64,000 nt of DNA, taken from an uncultured Prevotellaceae bacterium. Its GTDB lineage: Bacteria > Bacteroidota > Bacteroidia > Bacteroidales > Bacteroidaceae. The stretch spans positions 62,001-126,000 of the forward strand of contig CAMZAE010000003.1 in the NCBI GenBank assembly GCA_947304115.1, read 5' to 3'. The notes under the pieces are model-generated. The model was not told the DNA's origin. It did no database searches and saw only the letters and a program-made list of their open reading frames with translations. Of this stretch, positions 39,483 through 49,377 are shown piece after piece. The stretch's first letter is position 1, and every line of letters starts with the position of its first letter. The position numbers and the translations under genes are program-made.

Positions 39483-40700
39483 ATGGAAGCAACAAAGCAA
39501 TATATCGATTTCTATAGCGAGGTGTGCGAGACGATAGCAAGTCGCAGCCAGACCGAGATGAATGCCCAGCGCGAGGCAGCCTTGCGGACGTTCTCCACAC
39601 AGGGCTTCCCTTCACCAAAGGTGGAGCGCTACCGCTATGCTAAGGTCGAGGCGGACTTCTCGCCAAACTACGGCATTGCGCTCACGCCGCTCAGCGGCCC
39701 TCTCCCACCCTATTGCTTCCGCATGGCAGATGCCGAGCCTCGCGTGCGCGTATTATATAATAATGTGGCGGACAAGGCCGACAGCATCGTCGCGCTCAAT
39801 ACCATGCTCTGTGTCGATACGCTGGTGGTTCATGTGCCGAGGGGCGTCCGCGTGGAGCATCCCATACAAATCAGCAACATCCTCAAGGGCGAACAGGACA
39901 CGATGGTCAGCCGCCGCATCCTCATCGTCATGGAGGAACTCTCTGAGGCCGACGTCATCATCACCGACCGCGCCGCCTCGCAGAGCCGCTTCCTGACGAA
40001 CCAGGTCATTGAGGTCATCATGGGCGACGGCTCGCGCCTCAGCCTCTACGACGTGGAAGAGACGCACCTGCTCTGCACGCGCTACAACAGCGTCTTCGTC
40101 CGTCAGGGACGCGACAGCCGCCTGCACCACACCAGCCTGACGCTCTTCAACGGCCATACGCGCAACCGCCTTGATGTGCAGTTGCAGGGCGAAGGTAGCG
40201 AGGTGACGGCCAACGGCTGCGTCATTGCCGACAAGATGCAGCGCGTGGACAACAACACACTCATCGACCATCAGACTCCCGCTTGCCAATCAAGCGAACT
40301 CTACAAATACGTCCTAGACGACAGCGCGGTAGGCGCTTTTGCTGGCAAGGTGCTGGTGCGCGAGGGCGCACAGAAGACCGTGAGCAAGGAGACAAACGCC
40401 AACCTCTGTGCCACGCGCTCTGCCCGCATGTACTCGCAGCCGATGCTCGAAATCTATGCCGACGACGTGCAGTGCAGTCATGGCAGCACCGTCGGACAAA
40501 TGAATGAGACGGCACTCTTCTACATGCGGCAGCGCGGCATCGACGAGCGGGAAGCCCGTCTGCTGCTCAAGGCCGCGTTCATCACCGAAGTCATCGAAAC
40601 CATTCCCCTCGAATCGCTCCGCGACCGCCTGCATGTGCTGGTCGATAAGCGACTGCGGGGCGAACTAAGCAAATGCGAAGGATGCAAACTGTGCAAGTAA
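39483..40700 (+). CDS. sufD: Fe-S cluster assembly protein SufD
   Basis: Position in the operon; VLVREGAQKTVSKETNANLCATRSARMYSQPMLEIYADDVQCSHGSTVGQMNETALFYMRQRGI. Confidence 0.95.
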   Translation: MEATKQYIDFYSEVCETIASRSQTEMNAQREAALRTFSTQGFPSPKVERYRYAKVEADFSPNYGIALTPLSGPLPPYCFRMADAEPRVRVLYNNVADKADSIVALNTMLCVDTLVVHVPRGVRVEHPIQISNILKGEQDTMVSRRILIVMEELSEADVIITDRAASQSRFLTNQVIEVIMGDGSRLSLYDVEETHLLCTRYNSVFVRQGRDSRLHHTSLTLFNGHTRNRLDVQLQGEGSEVTANGCVIADKMQRVDNNTLIDHQTPACQSSELYKYVLDDSAVGAFAGKVLVREGAQKTVSKETNANLCATRSARMYSQPMLEIYADDVQCSHGSTVGQMNETALFYMRQRGIDEREARLLLKAAFITEVIETIPLESLRDRLHVLVDKRLRGELSKCEGCKLCK

Positions 40701-42010
40701 ACAGCCTCACCACCGACCCCTCTCCGAGGAGAGGGGAGAACAGCCGTGAAAGCCTCCCTCCTCGGGGGGAGGTTTGGAGGGGCGCTTTTCCCATCCTGGG
40801 CAAGGTCCTCTACGGCAAGTATCCCCTTGTCTATCTTGACAATGCGGCGACGACGCAGAAGCCGCGGCAGGTCGTGGAGGCCATGACGGAGGAGTACTAC
40901 AACGTCAACGCCAACGTGCATCGCGGCGTGCATTTCCTCTCACAGCAGGCAACCGATTTGCACGAAGCGTCGCGCGAGACAGTTCGCCGCTTCCTCAATG
41001 CCCGCAGCACCAGCGAGATAGTCTTCACACGCGGCACCACCGAGAGCATCAACCTCGTGGCATCGTGCTTCGGACAAGCTTTTATGAAGGAGGGCGACGA
41101 GGTCATCATCTCCGAGATGGAGCACCATAGCAACATTGTTTCTTGGCAGCTCGTCCAGGCAAGGCAGGGCATCCGCCTCCGCGTCGTTCCCATCACCGAT
41201 GACGGGCGGCTCTGCATGGAGGAATACGAAAAGCTCTTCAACGAGCGCACCCGCATCGTCAGCATCACGCACGTCAGCAACGTCCTGGGTACCGTCAATC
41301 CCGTCCGCGACATCATCCGCATTGCCCATGAGCACAGCGTGCCCGTCCTCATCGACGGCGCACAGAGCACGCCCCACATGCCCATCGATGTGCAAGACCT
41401 TGATTGCGATTTCTTCGCCTTCAGCGGTCACAAGATTTACGGCCCGACGGGTATCGGCGTGCTCTACGGCAAGGAGGAATGGCTCGACCGCATCCCGCCT
41501 TACATGGGCGGCGGCGAGATGATAAAGACGGTCAGCTTCGAGCGCACCACCTTCAACGACCTCCCCTTCAAGTTCGAGGCTGGCACGCCCGACTACATCG
41601 CCTCCACCGGCCTTGCCCGCGCCCTCGACTACGTCAGTTCCGTAGGCTTCGATGCCATCGAAGCCCACGAGCGCGACCTCACCGCCTACGCCCTCCTGCG
41701 CATGGGCGAGATAGAGGGGATGCGCATCTTCGGCCCCAAGGACACCAAGGAGCACGACGCCGTGATAAGTTTCCTTGTTTCCCTCCCCCCTGGGGGAGGT
41801 CAGGAGGGGGCTATCATCCACCACCTCGACATGGGCACCCTGCTCGACCGCCTCGGCATTGCCATCCGCACCGGCCACCATTGTGCCGAACCTCTTATGC
41901 GTCGCCTCGGCATCGAAGGCACCTGCCGCGCCAGCTTCGCCCTCTACAACACACGCGCCGACGTGGACGCCCTCGTCGCTGGCATACTGCGCGTCAAACA
42001 GATGTTTTAG
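40673..42010 (+). CDS. sufS: Cysteine desulfurase SufS with repeat-derived N-terminus and internal insertion
   Basis: PLVYLDNAATTQKPRQVVEAM; FSGHKIYGPTGIGVLYGK; RTGHHCAEPLM; start codon uncertain. Confidence 0.95.
   Translation: MRRMQTVQVNSLTTDPSPRRGENSRESLPPRGEVWRGAFPILGKVLYGKYPLVYLDNAATTQKPRQVVEAMTEEYYNVNANVHRGVHFLSQQATDLHEASRETVRRFLNARSTSEIVFTRGTTESINLVASCFGQAFMKEGDEVIISEMEHHSNIVSWQLVQARQGIRLRVVPITDDGRLCMEEYEKLFNERTRIVSITHVSNVLGTVNPVRDIIRIAHEHSVPVLIDGAQSTPHMPIDVQDLDCDFFAFSGHKIYGPTGIGVLYGKEEWLDRIPPYMGGGEMIKTVSFERTTFNDLPFKFEAGTPDYIASTGLARALDYVSSVGFDAIEAHERDLTAYALLRMGEIEGMRIFGPKDTKEHDAVISFLVSLPPGGGQEGAIIHHLDMGTLLDRLGIAIRTGHHCAEPLMRRLGIEGTCRASFALYNTRADVDALVAGILRVKQMF
40705..40791. repeat. Family B followed by family A repeat at the sufS 5' end
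   Basis: CCTCACCACCGACCCCTCTCCGAGGAGAGGGGAGAA then GAAAGCCTCCCTCCTCGGGGGGAGGTTTGGAGGGGCGCTTTTCCC. Confidence 0.85.
41776..41814. repeat. Family A palindromic repeat inside sufS
   Basis: GTTTCCCTCCCCCCTGGGGGAGGTCAGGAGGGGGCTATC, encoding VSLPPGGGQEGAI. Confidence 0.85.
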
Positions 42011-42030
42011 GAGGTTTCTGCCTGCTTATT

Positions 42031-42102
42031 TGTTTGCTTATACATGAAGAAGCGATTGCTTATACATGAATGAGCAATCGCTTCTTCATGTATAAGCAAA
42101 CA
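42031..42102. repeat. Perfect 30-bp inverted repeat downstream of sufS
   Basis: TGTTTGCTTATACATGAAGAAGCGATTGCT (42031-42060), 12-nt loop, exact reverse complement at 42073-42102. Confidence 0.95.
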
Positions 42103-42307
42103 TCAGAATACATTTGTGGAGATAGCGAAACTGCTGTTCTTTACCCGCTCTCTTTCGCGCATTCTGCTTCGCTTTGTTAAACATTTTGCGATGTTTAACA
42201 AAATTTAACCGATAGGGGCGGGTGAATTCTGAATTATTGTTTAACTTTGTGCATACATAGTGTACATACGCACGACATACATACACAACTAAATACCTAT
42301 TAACGCT

Positions 42308-45300
42308 ATGAAAAAGATTCTATCTCTTCTGACACTTGCCCTCTTCTGCCTGGTGGGTGGAAGTGCTTGGGCACAAACTTTCACTCAGGGCAACCTGAAG
42401 TACACAGTGAACGGCGACAAGACCGTATCGGTTTCCAAGAGCAGCAACACAACGGGGGCTATTGTGATTCCCGCCACTGTGACCTACGGCGGTGTGACCT
42501 ACACTGTCACCGAAGTGCCTGCCAAAGCCTTTAACGAAACGTCAATCACCAGCGTCACCATTCCCGCCACGGTGACAAGCCTTGGTTCGCAAGCCTTTGC
42601 CTCTTGCTCCGCCTTGGGGAACATCATTTTTCAGGATGGCGATGAAGAGGTGCTTTGGATTGACAACAGAGGCGGCAATATGGGAACATTCTATGACAGC
42701 AACGCCCAGAAGACCATCTACATCGGCCGCAACCTGGCGCTGACTTCCACGAATGCGCCCTTCAACAACGCCATAAGCGTAGAGTTCGGCAGCAAGGTGA
42801 CAGCCATCAACGACAGGCTTTTCTACGATGCAAACTTGCTTTCCAATGTCAAAATGGCTGGAAGCATCACCTCCATCGGCAGCTATGCCTTCAGCTATGC
42901 CGGCACCGACGCGGCCGTAAGCGAGATGAAGGTTCAGTTGAGCAACACCTTGGAATCTGTTGGAGAGGCTGCTTTCAGAGGCTGCGTCAATCTGAAGTCC
43001 ATCACTCTGCCTCAGACGCTGACCAACATCTACGATGCAGCCTTTGCCAGCACTGGCATTAGCAGCCTCTCCGTGCCTGCTTCGGTAACAAGTCTTCCTA
43101 TGCAAGGCTTCGCCTCCTGCCAGAACTTGAAACGCATCGTAATTGAGGATGGTGACGAGTATCTTTGGATTGATAGCCGTGGCGGCAATGTGGGAACATT
43201 CTATGGCTGTCCCGCACAAAAGACAATTTACATCGGCCGCAACCTCTCTCTCACCGACAACCGTTCACCATTCGCCGACAACAATACCACGAGCGTGGAG
43301 TTCGGCAGTAAGGTGACAGAGATTAACGACAATCTGTTCTACAATTCAGATATGCTGAGCAATGTCAAGATGAGTAACAGCATTACGACTATCGGCTACG
43401 GAGCCTTCCAAAGTTCTGGCGATGCTGCAAGCGTAAGCGAAATGAAGGTTCAACTGAGCAGCAAGCTGACCTCTATTGACGGAAAGGCTTTTGAGAGCTG
43501 TGTCAATCTGAAGTCAATTACTCTGCCTCAGACACTGACCAACATCTACGACGAAGCTTTTGCCTGTACAGGCCTTACCAGCCTTACCGTACCCGCTTCA
43601 GTAGAAAGCCTTCCCTTCAGGGGCTTCGCCTCCTGCCAGAACCTGAAGCGCATCAATATAGAGGATGGCGACGAAATTCTTTGGATTGACTCCCGCGGTG
43701 GCAGCTATGGAACATTCTATGATTGTCCTGCACAAAAGACCATCTACATCGGCCGTAACCTGTCTCTCACCGACAACCGTTCACCATTCACCGACAACAA
43801 CACCACGAGCGTGGAGTTCGGCGACAAGGTGACGGAAATCAATGCCTGTCTTTTCTCTGGCTCGACTCTGCTTTCCAACGTCAAGATGGCTGGTAGCATT
43901 CACACCATTGGCAGCGATGCCTTCAGCTATGCCGGCACCGACGCGGCCGTAAGCGAACTGCACATTCAGATGTCTGGCATCGTAAGCAGTATTGGCGCGA
44001 AGGCTTTCTATGGCTGCAGCACCTTGAAGTCCATCACCCTGCCGCAGACGTTGCTCGGCATTGGCGAGGAAGCCTTTGCATGTTCAGGCCTTACCAGCAT
44101 ATCCATTCCTGCCTCGACAACAGACCTTCCTTCCAGATGTTTTGCCTCCTGTGCGGCATTGCAGCGCATCGTCTTTGAGGATACCGACGAATACGTTTGG
44201 GTTAACACCAATGGCACAAATAGCACATTCTATGAGTGCCCAGCACAAAAGAGCATCTATCTGGGGCGCGGGCTGCTTCTTAACGATAACAATTCACCCT
44301 TCAGCAATGTCACAAGCGTAGAGTTCGGCAGGGAAATAACAGAGATACCAAGCATCCTGTTCGGCAGCGCTACAGAACTGACCGAGGTGATTGTGCCCTG
44401 GGAAACACCTATCAGCATCGAGTATAGCACCTTCACCAACGAAGCCTATCAGAATGCGACGCTCTTTGTTCCCAACGGCACAATAAACAAATACAAAGCC
44501 CATGCTGTTTGGAAGCAGTTCCTGAAGATATACAATAGTTACTATACTGTGACCGTCGTAGGCGCAGGCATCACCGTCAGCAACACGAAGCCACACTATG
44601 GAGAAGATGTGACCGTGACCATCCTCGACGATCCCGACCGTATGCTCGTCAGCCTGAAGGTCAACGGCACAGACGTGACCTCACAGGTTTCCGGCGGCAA
44701 GTACGTCATCACGAATGTCAGCAGCAACATCGAGGTAGTGGCCACCTTCCGCTCCACCAAGGAATTCATCACCCTTACCGAAGGATACGCAGTATTCAGC
44801 TGCCCACAAGACCTCGACTTCTCAGAAAGCAACCTCTGCGCATACATCGTATCGGGTGTCAACAAGAACACGCATCAGGTTCTTATGACACGTGTGTTTG
44901 ACGTTCCAGCTGGCACAGGCTTGTACCTCATCGGCACTCCCGGCCAAACCTACAAGATTCCTTATAGCGAATCATATTCCATCTACAAGAACTTCCTCGT
45001 TGCAAATCTGACGAAGGGCACCGTCGATGCCACCACCGGCAGCTACACGAACTACGCCTTCGGAACAGAGGGCGGAGAACCGGGCTTCTATCCCATCAAC
45101 GGCAGCACAACTCTCCAGGCACAGACTGCCTACCTGCAACTGCCCACCAGCTTCGTGGAGGCCGGCGTGAAGATGAGCATCATCCTTGAGGAAGACCTCA
45201 TCGACGGCATTGAAGACTTCTACATGGACAACGATGCAGACGCTGCCATCTACGACCTCGCAGGTCGCCGCCTCGGCAAGACGAAGAAGGGCATCAACAT

Positions 45301-45331
45301 TGTGAATGGCAAGAAGGTTCTTGTGAAGTAA
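42308..45331 (+). CDS. BspA-like leucine-rich repeat (LRR_5) surface protein
   Basis: Signal peptide; repeated LKSITLPQTLTNIYDxAFAxTGLTSLTVPASV; C-terminal YDLAGRRLGKTKKGINIVNGKKVLVK. Confidence 0.92.
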   Translation: MKKILSLLTLALFCLVGGSAWAQTFTQGNLKYTVNGDKTVSVSKSSNTTGAIVIPATVTYGGVTYTVTEVPAKAFNETSITSVTIPATVTSLGSQAFASCSALGNIIFQDGDEEVLWIDNRGGNMGTFYDSNAQKTIYIGRNLALTSTNAPFNNAISVEFGSKVTAINDRLFYDANLLSNVKMAGSITSIGSYAFSYAGTDAAVSEMKVQLSNTLESVGEAAFRGCVNLKSITLPQTLTNIYDAAFASTGISSLSVPASVTSLPMQGFASCQNLKRIVIEDGDEYLWIDSRGGNVGTFYGCPAQKTIYIGRNLSLTDNRSPFADNNTTSVEFGSKVTEINDNLFYNSDMLSNVKMSNSITTIGYGAFQSSGDAASVSEMKVQLSSKLTSIDGKAFESCVNLKSITLPQTLTNIYDEAFACTGLTSLTVPASVESLPFRGFASCQNLKRINIEDGDEILWIDSRGGSYGTFYDCPAQKTIYIGRNLSLTDNRSPFTDNNTTSVEFGDKVTEINACLFSGSTLLSNVKMAGSIHTIGSDAFSYAGTDAAVSELHIQMSGIVSSIGAKAFYGCSTLKSITLPQTLLGIGEEAFACSGLTSISIPASTTDLPSRCFASCAALQRIVFEDTDEYVWVNTNGTNSTFYECPAQKSIYLGRGLLLNDNNSPFSNVTSVEFGREITEIPSILFGSATELTEVIVPWETPISIEYSTFTNEAYQNATLFVPNGTINKYKAHAVWKQFLKIYNSYYTVTVVGAGITVSNTKPHYGEDVTVTILDDPDRMLVSLKVNGTDVTSQVSGGKYVITNVSSNIEVVATFRSTKEFITLTEGYAVFSCPQDLDFSESNLCAYIVSGVNKNTHQVLMTRVFDVPAGTGLYLIGTPGQTYKIPYSESYSIYKNFLVANLTKGTVDATTGSYTNYAFGTEGGEPGFYPINGSTTLQAQTAYLQLPTSFVEAGVKMSIILEEDLIDGIEDFYMDNDADAAIYDLAGRRLGKTKKGINIVNGKKVLVK

Positions 45332-45369
45332 AAAAGAAGCAGCGAATATAAACAAAACAGAATATAACT

Positions 45370-48300
45370 ATGAAACAGAAGCTCCTATTATTTATAGCAC
45401 TCTTCTCCTTTTTGGGGAGCAGTGCCTGGGCACAAACAACCTTCAATCAGGGCAACCTGAAGTACACAGTGACTAACGCAACGGCCAAGACCGTGTCTGT
45501 TCAAAAGGACGGCATTCATACGCTTTCCGGAGACCTGACAATTCCATCGACCGTGACGTACAACGGCACGACCTACACTGTGACACTCATCCCAGACTAT
45601 GCCTTCGAGAGTCTGACTATTACCGGTGTCAGCATCCCCGGCACAGTGATGAGCCTCGGCGAGAGGGCTTTTGGCGACTGCCACAGCCTGGGGAAGATCA
45701 CCTTCGAGGAGAGCACACAGCCGCTTACACTTGTTTACGGCTACAACGGTTCGTTCCAGTACTGCGATGCTGACAAGCAAGTCATCGTCAAACGTAACCT
45801 GACTCCTTCTGAGGGTTGTCCTTTTTATGATAATGTCACCAGCGCAGTAATCGGCGGAAAGGCAACGACTGTCGCCAACTCTTTGTTCTATGGTCAGAGG
45901 AAGATGACCAGCATCAGCATCGGCAACAGCGTAACCAGCATTGGAAACCACGCATTTGCTGGTTGCGGCGACGAGAGCGGCGAGGTTGAAATGACACTTA
46001 CCTTAAGCGAAAACATCACCACTATCGGCGAAAAAGCCTTCTTCAACTGCCCGGCATTGAAGTCTCTCAGCCTTCCCTCCCCGCTGAAGCTTATCGGAGG
46101 CGAGGCATTCTCTTACGCAAACATCGCCAGCATTGTCATTCCCGAATCGGTTGACAGCATCGGGGAATCAGCATTCGAGAATTGCAAAAAGCTGACCAGC
46201 ATCCGCATCGAGGACAGCGACAAACCGCTGAGGATGAGGGAAGGATACTACCATCCATTCCACTACTGCGACGCCCCCAAGAACGTCTATCTCGGTCGTG
46301 ACCTGATACAGTCCGAGGAAGGCACTCCCTTTGAAGTCGATGTTACCAGCGTAGTCTTCGGCGACAAAGTGACTGTAATCAATCCGCGCATGTTTTGGGG
46401 CAACAGCAAACTGACAAGCGTCACCATCGGCAAAGGCGTGAAGACTATTGAAAACAATGCTTTCCGCGATTGCGGCAACGATGAGTCCGTAAGCACACTG
46501 ACCGTCACGCTGGGCCAGAACACAACCAGAATCGGCGAGGATGCCTTCCACAGTTGTGAGAAGCTGAAAGCCATCACCCTGCCCTCTTCGCTGAAGATCA
46601 TCGAAGGCTATGCCTTCCAATCCACAGGTCTCAGCAGCATCATCATTCCCGCCTCTATTGACAGTCTCGGCGACAGAGCATTCGGCTATTGTGAAAACCT
46701 TACCAGCATCCGCATCGAGAACAAAGCTACGGCATTGAAAATGAGGAATGGATACTATGGCACCTTCGCATACAGCAATGCCGACAAGACGGTCTATATA
46801 GGTCGCGACCTGGAGCTTAACGACGAAAGCGAAGCCTTTGACGACAATGCCACCAGCGTTGTATTCAGCGACAACGTAACCAACATCAATCCGCGAATAT
46901 TCAGGAATAACAGCAAGCTGACAAGCATCACCATCGGCAAGGGCGTGAAGAACATCAGCTACGAGGCATTCTCTAATTGCGGCAACGATGAAAGCGTAAG
47001 CAAACTGGCTGTCACCATGGGTACAAACGTGACCAAAATCTGCCATGATGCCTTCCATAGTTGTGAGAAGCTGAAAGCCATCACCCTGCCCTCTACGCTG
47101 AAGCTCATCGAAGGCTATGCCTTCCAATCCACAGGCCTCACCAGCATCACTATTCCTGCCTCTATTGACAGCCTTGGCGATAGGGTATTCGGCTATTGCG
47201 GGAGCCTTGCCAGCATCCGCATCGAGAATAAAGCCGCTGCATTGAAAATGAAGAATGGCTACTATGGCACCTTCGCTTTCAGCGAGGCCGACAAGACCGT
47301 CTATGTAGGCCGCGACCTGGAGCTTAACGACGAAACAGAAACCTTTGGCAACAATGCCACCAGCGTTGTCTTCAGCGACAACGTAACCAACATCAATCCC
47401 CGCATGTTCAGGAATAACAGCAAGCTGACAAGCATCACCATCGGCAGCGGCGTGAAGGATATCGGCTACGAGGCATTCTATAATTGCGGCAACGATGAAA
47501 GCGTAAGCAATCTGGCTGTCACCATGGGAACTGGTGTCGTAACCATCGGCAACAATGCCTTCGACACCTGTAAGAAAATGAAGTCCATCACCCTGCCCGC
47601 CACCTTGACCACAATTGGCGGGACAGCATTTGCCAGCACTGGCCTCACCGCTATCAGCATTCCGGCCAGCGTGACCTCCATCGGAGAAAATTGCTTCGGA
47701 TGGAACAGTTTGACCAAAATCATCCTCGAGGACGGCGACCAGCCACTGGCAATAGTGAACGGCTACTACGGAACCTTCCGCGACCAGGGCGCTGACTACA
47801 GCCTCTATCTGGGTCGTAACCTCCAATATGACAGTTTGGACGGCAGCCCCTTCTACAACGCTACCAGCGTAACCATCGGCTCGAAAGTGACTTCGCTGAA
47901 ACCGAGCGAACTGAGGAACGACAAACTGATGTCTGTGCAAGTACCTTGGCAGACACCTATCGCAATCGAGGAAAATGTCTTCAGCGAATTTACCTATCAG
48001 AGCGGCAAGCTCCTCATTCCAGGCGGCACGAAGGCTAAGTATGCTACTGCAACAGGTTGGAAGAACTTCTTCACCGTTGAGACTTGGTCTTTGCTCGTCA
48101 CGCTGAAAGCTTCTGCCCACGGCACCATCAGCACACCTTACGGCAGCGCATCCAACGGCAACACCGTTCAGTTCAACCAGCCGAAGGACGAGCCTATCGT
48201 CTATACCTTGACCGCCGACGAGGGCTACAGGCTGAGCGCATTGACGGATAACGGTACTGCTGTCAGCCCGCTACCTGCTCTCGGCACAGCACAGAGCCGC

Positions 48301-49371
48301 GCCATCGGCAGCTCGGAGGAAAGCGTGACACTTTCTGCCACCTTCGCTCCCATCAGCTACACCATTTCTTACAATCTGGCTGGCGGTAAGCTGGCAAGTG
48401 GCGTGACGAATCCCTCGACATACACCATTGAGACGGCTACCTTCACGCTCAAGAACCCGACACGCGACTACTACGATTTCGCAGGATGGACTGGCACAGG
48501 CCTCAGCGCAGCCACAAAGACCGTCACCATCACCAAGGGCAGCACAGGCAACCGCTCATACACCGCCACTTGGACACCGAAGACCTACACCGTGACCATC
48601 AGCGGCGCTGGCGTGACAGCAAGCAACTACTCTCCAAGGTATGGTGAGAGCGTGACCATCACCATCGCCGACGATCCAGACCGCACACTCACATCGCTAA
48701 CCGTGAACGGCACAGACGTGACAAGTCAGGTGAGGAACAACAAATACACCATCACCAACGTCAGCAGCAACATCGAGGTAGTGGCCACCTTCCGCTCGAC
48801 GAAGGAATTCATCACCATGACCGGCGAATACGCAACCTTCAGTTGCTCGCAAGACCTCGACTTCTCTGGCAGCAACCTCCGTGCCTACATCGCCTCTGGC
48901 TTCAACAAGGCAACGAGCCAAGTCCTGTTGACTCCCGTGACAGACGTACCGGCAGGCACAGGTGTGTTCCTGATTGGCACAGCCGGCGAGACGTATAAGA
49001 TTCCTTACAGCGAAAGCACGTCCATCTACATGAACTTCTTCCAGGCTAACCTCACGAAGAAGACCATCTCTGCCACTTCCGGCAGCTACAGCAACTACAC
49101 CTTCGGCGAGCAGGGCGGCGACCCTGGCTTCTACCCCATCAACGGCAGCACGACCCTCCAGGCACAAACAGCCTACCTGCAACTGCCCACCAGCTTCGTT
49201 GCAGCAGGTGTGAAGGTGAGCATTGTCTTCGAGGATGATGTCATCGACGGTATTGAAGACTTCTATATGGACAACGATGCAGACGCTGTCATCTACGACC
49301 TCGCAGGTCGCCGCCTGCAGAAGATGCAGAAAGGCATCAACATCGTAAACGGCAAGAAGGTTCTGAAGTAA
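45370..49371 (+). CDS. BspA-like LRR_5 surface protein with a beta-sandwich repeat region before the tail; paralogue of the preceding gene
   Basis: Signal peptide; LKAITLPSTLKLIEGYAFQSTGLTSITIPASIDSLGDR repeats; SYTISYNLAGGKL...FAGWTGTGLS region; C-terminal GINIVNGKKVLK. Confidence 0.92.
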   Translation: MKQKLLLFIALFSFLGSSAWAQTTFNQGNLKYTVTNATAKTVSVQKDGIHTLSGDLTIPSTVTYNGTTYTVTLIPDYAFESLTITGVSIPGTVMSLGERAFGDCHSLGKITFEESTQPLTLVYGYNGSFQYCDADKQVIVKRNLTPSEGCPFYDNVTSAVIGGKATTVANSLFYGQRKMTSISIGNSVTSIGNHAFAGCGDESGEVEMTLTLSENITTIGEKAFFNCPALKSLSLPSPLKLIGGEAFSYANIASIVIPESVDSIGESAFENCKKLTSIRIEDSDKPLRMREGYYHPFHYCDAPKNVYLGRDLIQSEEGTPFEVDVTSVVFGDKVTVINPRMFWGNSKLTSVTIGKGVKTIENNAFRDCGNDESVSTLTVTLGQNTTRIGEDAFHSCEKLKAITLPSSLKIIEGYAFQSTGLSSIIIPASIDSLGDRAFGYCENLTSIRIENKATALKMRNGYYGTFAYSNADKTVYIGRDLELNDESEAFDDNATSVVFSDNVTNINPRIFRNNSKLTSITIGKGVKNISYEAFSNCGNDESVSKLAVTMGTNVTKICHDAFHSCEKLKAITLPSTLKLIEGYAFQSTGLTSITIPASIDSLGDRVFGYCGSLASIRIENKAAALKMKNGYYGTFAFSEADKTVYVGRDLELNDETETFGNNATSVVFSDNVTNINPRMFRNNSKLTSITIGSGVKDIGYEAFYNCGNDESVSNLAVTMGTGVVTIGNNAFDTCKKMKSITLPATLTTIGGTAFASTGLTAISIPASVTSIGENCFGWNSLTKIILEDGDQPLAIVNGYYGTFRDQGADYSLYLGRNLQYDSLDGSPFYNATSVTIGSKVTSLKPSELRNDKLMSVQVPWQTPIAIEENVFSEFTYQSGKLLIPGGTKAKYATATGWKNFFTVETWSLLVTLKASAHGTISTPYGSASNGNTVQFNQPKDEPIVYTLTADEGYRLSALTDNGTAVSPLPALGTAQSRAIGSSEESVTLSATFAPISYTISYNLAGGKLASGVTNPSTYTIETATFTLKNPTRDYYDFAGWTGTGLSAATKTVTITKGSTGNRSYTATWTPKTYTVTISGAGVTASNYSPRYGESVTITIADDPDRTLTSLTVNGTDVTSQVRNNKYTITNVSSNIEVVATFRSTKEFITMTGEYATFSCSQDLDFSGSNLRAYIASGFNKATSQVLLTPVTDVPAGTGVFLIGTAGETYKIPYSESTSIYMNFFQANLTKKTISATSGSYSNYTFGEQGGDPGFYPINGSTTLQAQTAYLQLPTSFVAAGVKVSIVFEDDVIDGIEDFYMDNDADAVIYDLAGRRLQKMQKGINIVNGKKVLK

Positions 49372-49377
49372 CAAAAA

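Noticed and set aside
40940-41881. Antisense ORFs over suf genes (also 37529-38470)
   Set aside because: Overlap certain suf coding sequence; typical of GC-rich third-position bias.
46168-48120. 650-aa ORF antisense to the second LRR gene
   Set aside because: It mirrors the repeat units of the sense LRR protein, with repeated GEACGLEGIAFD..QRRGQGDGFQLLTT blocks; a by-product of repetitive coding DNA.
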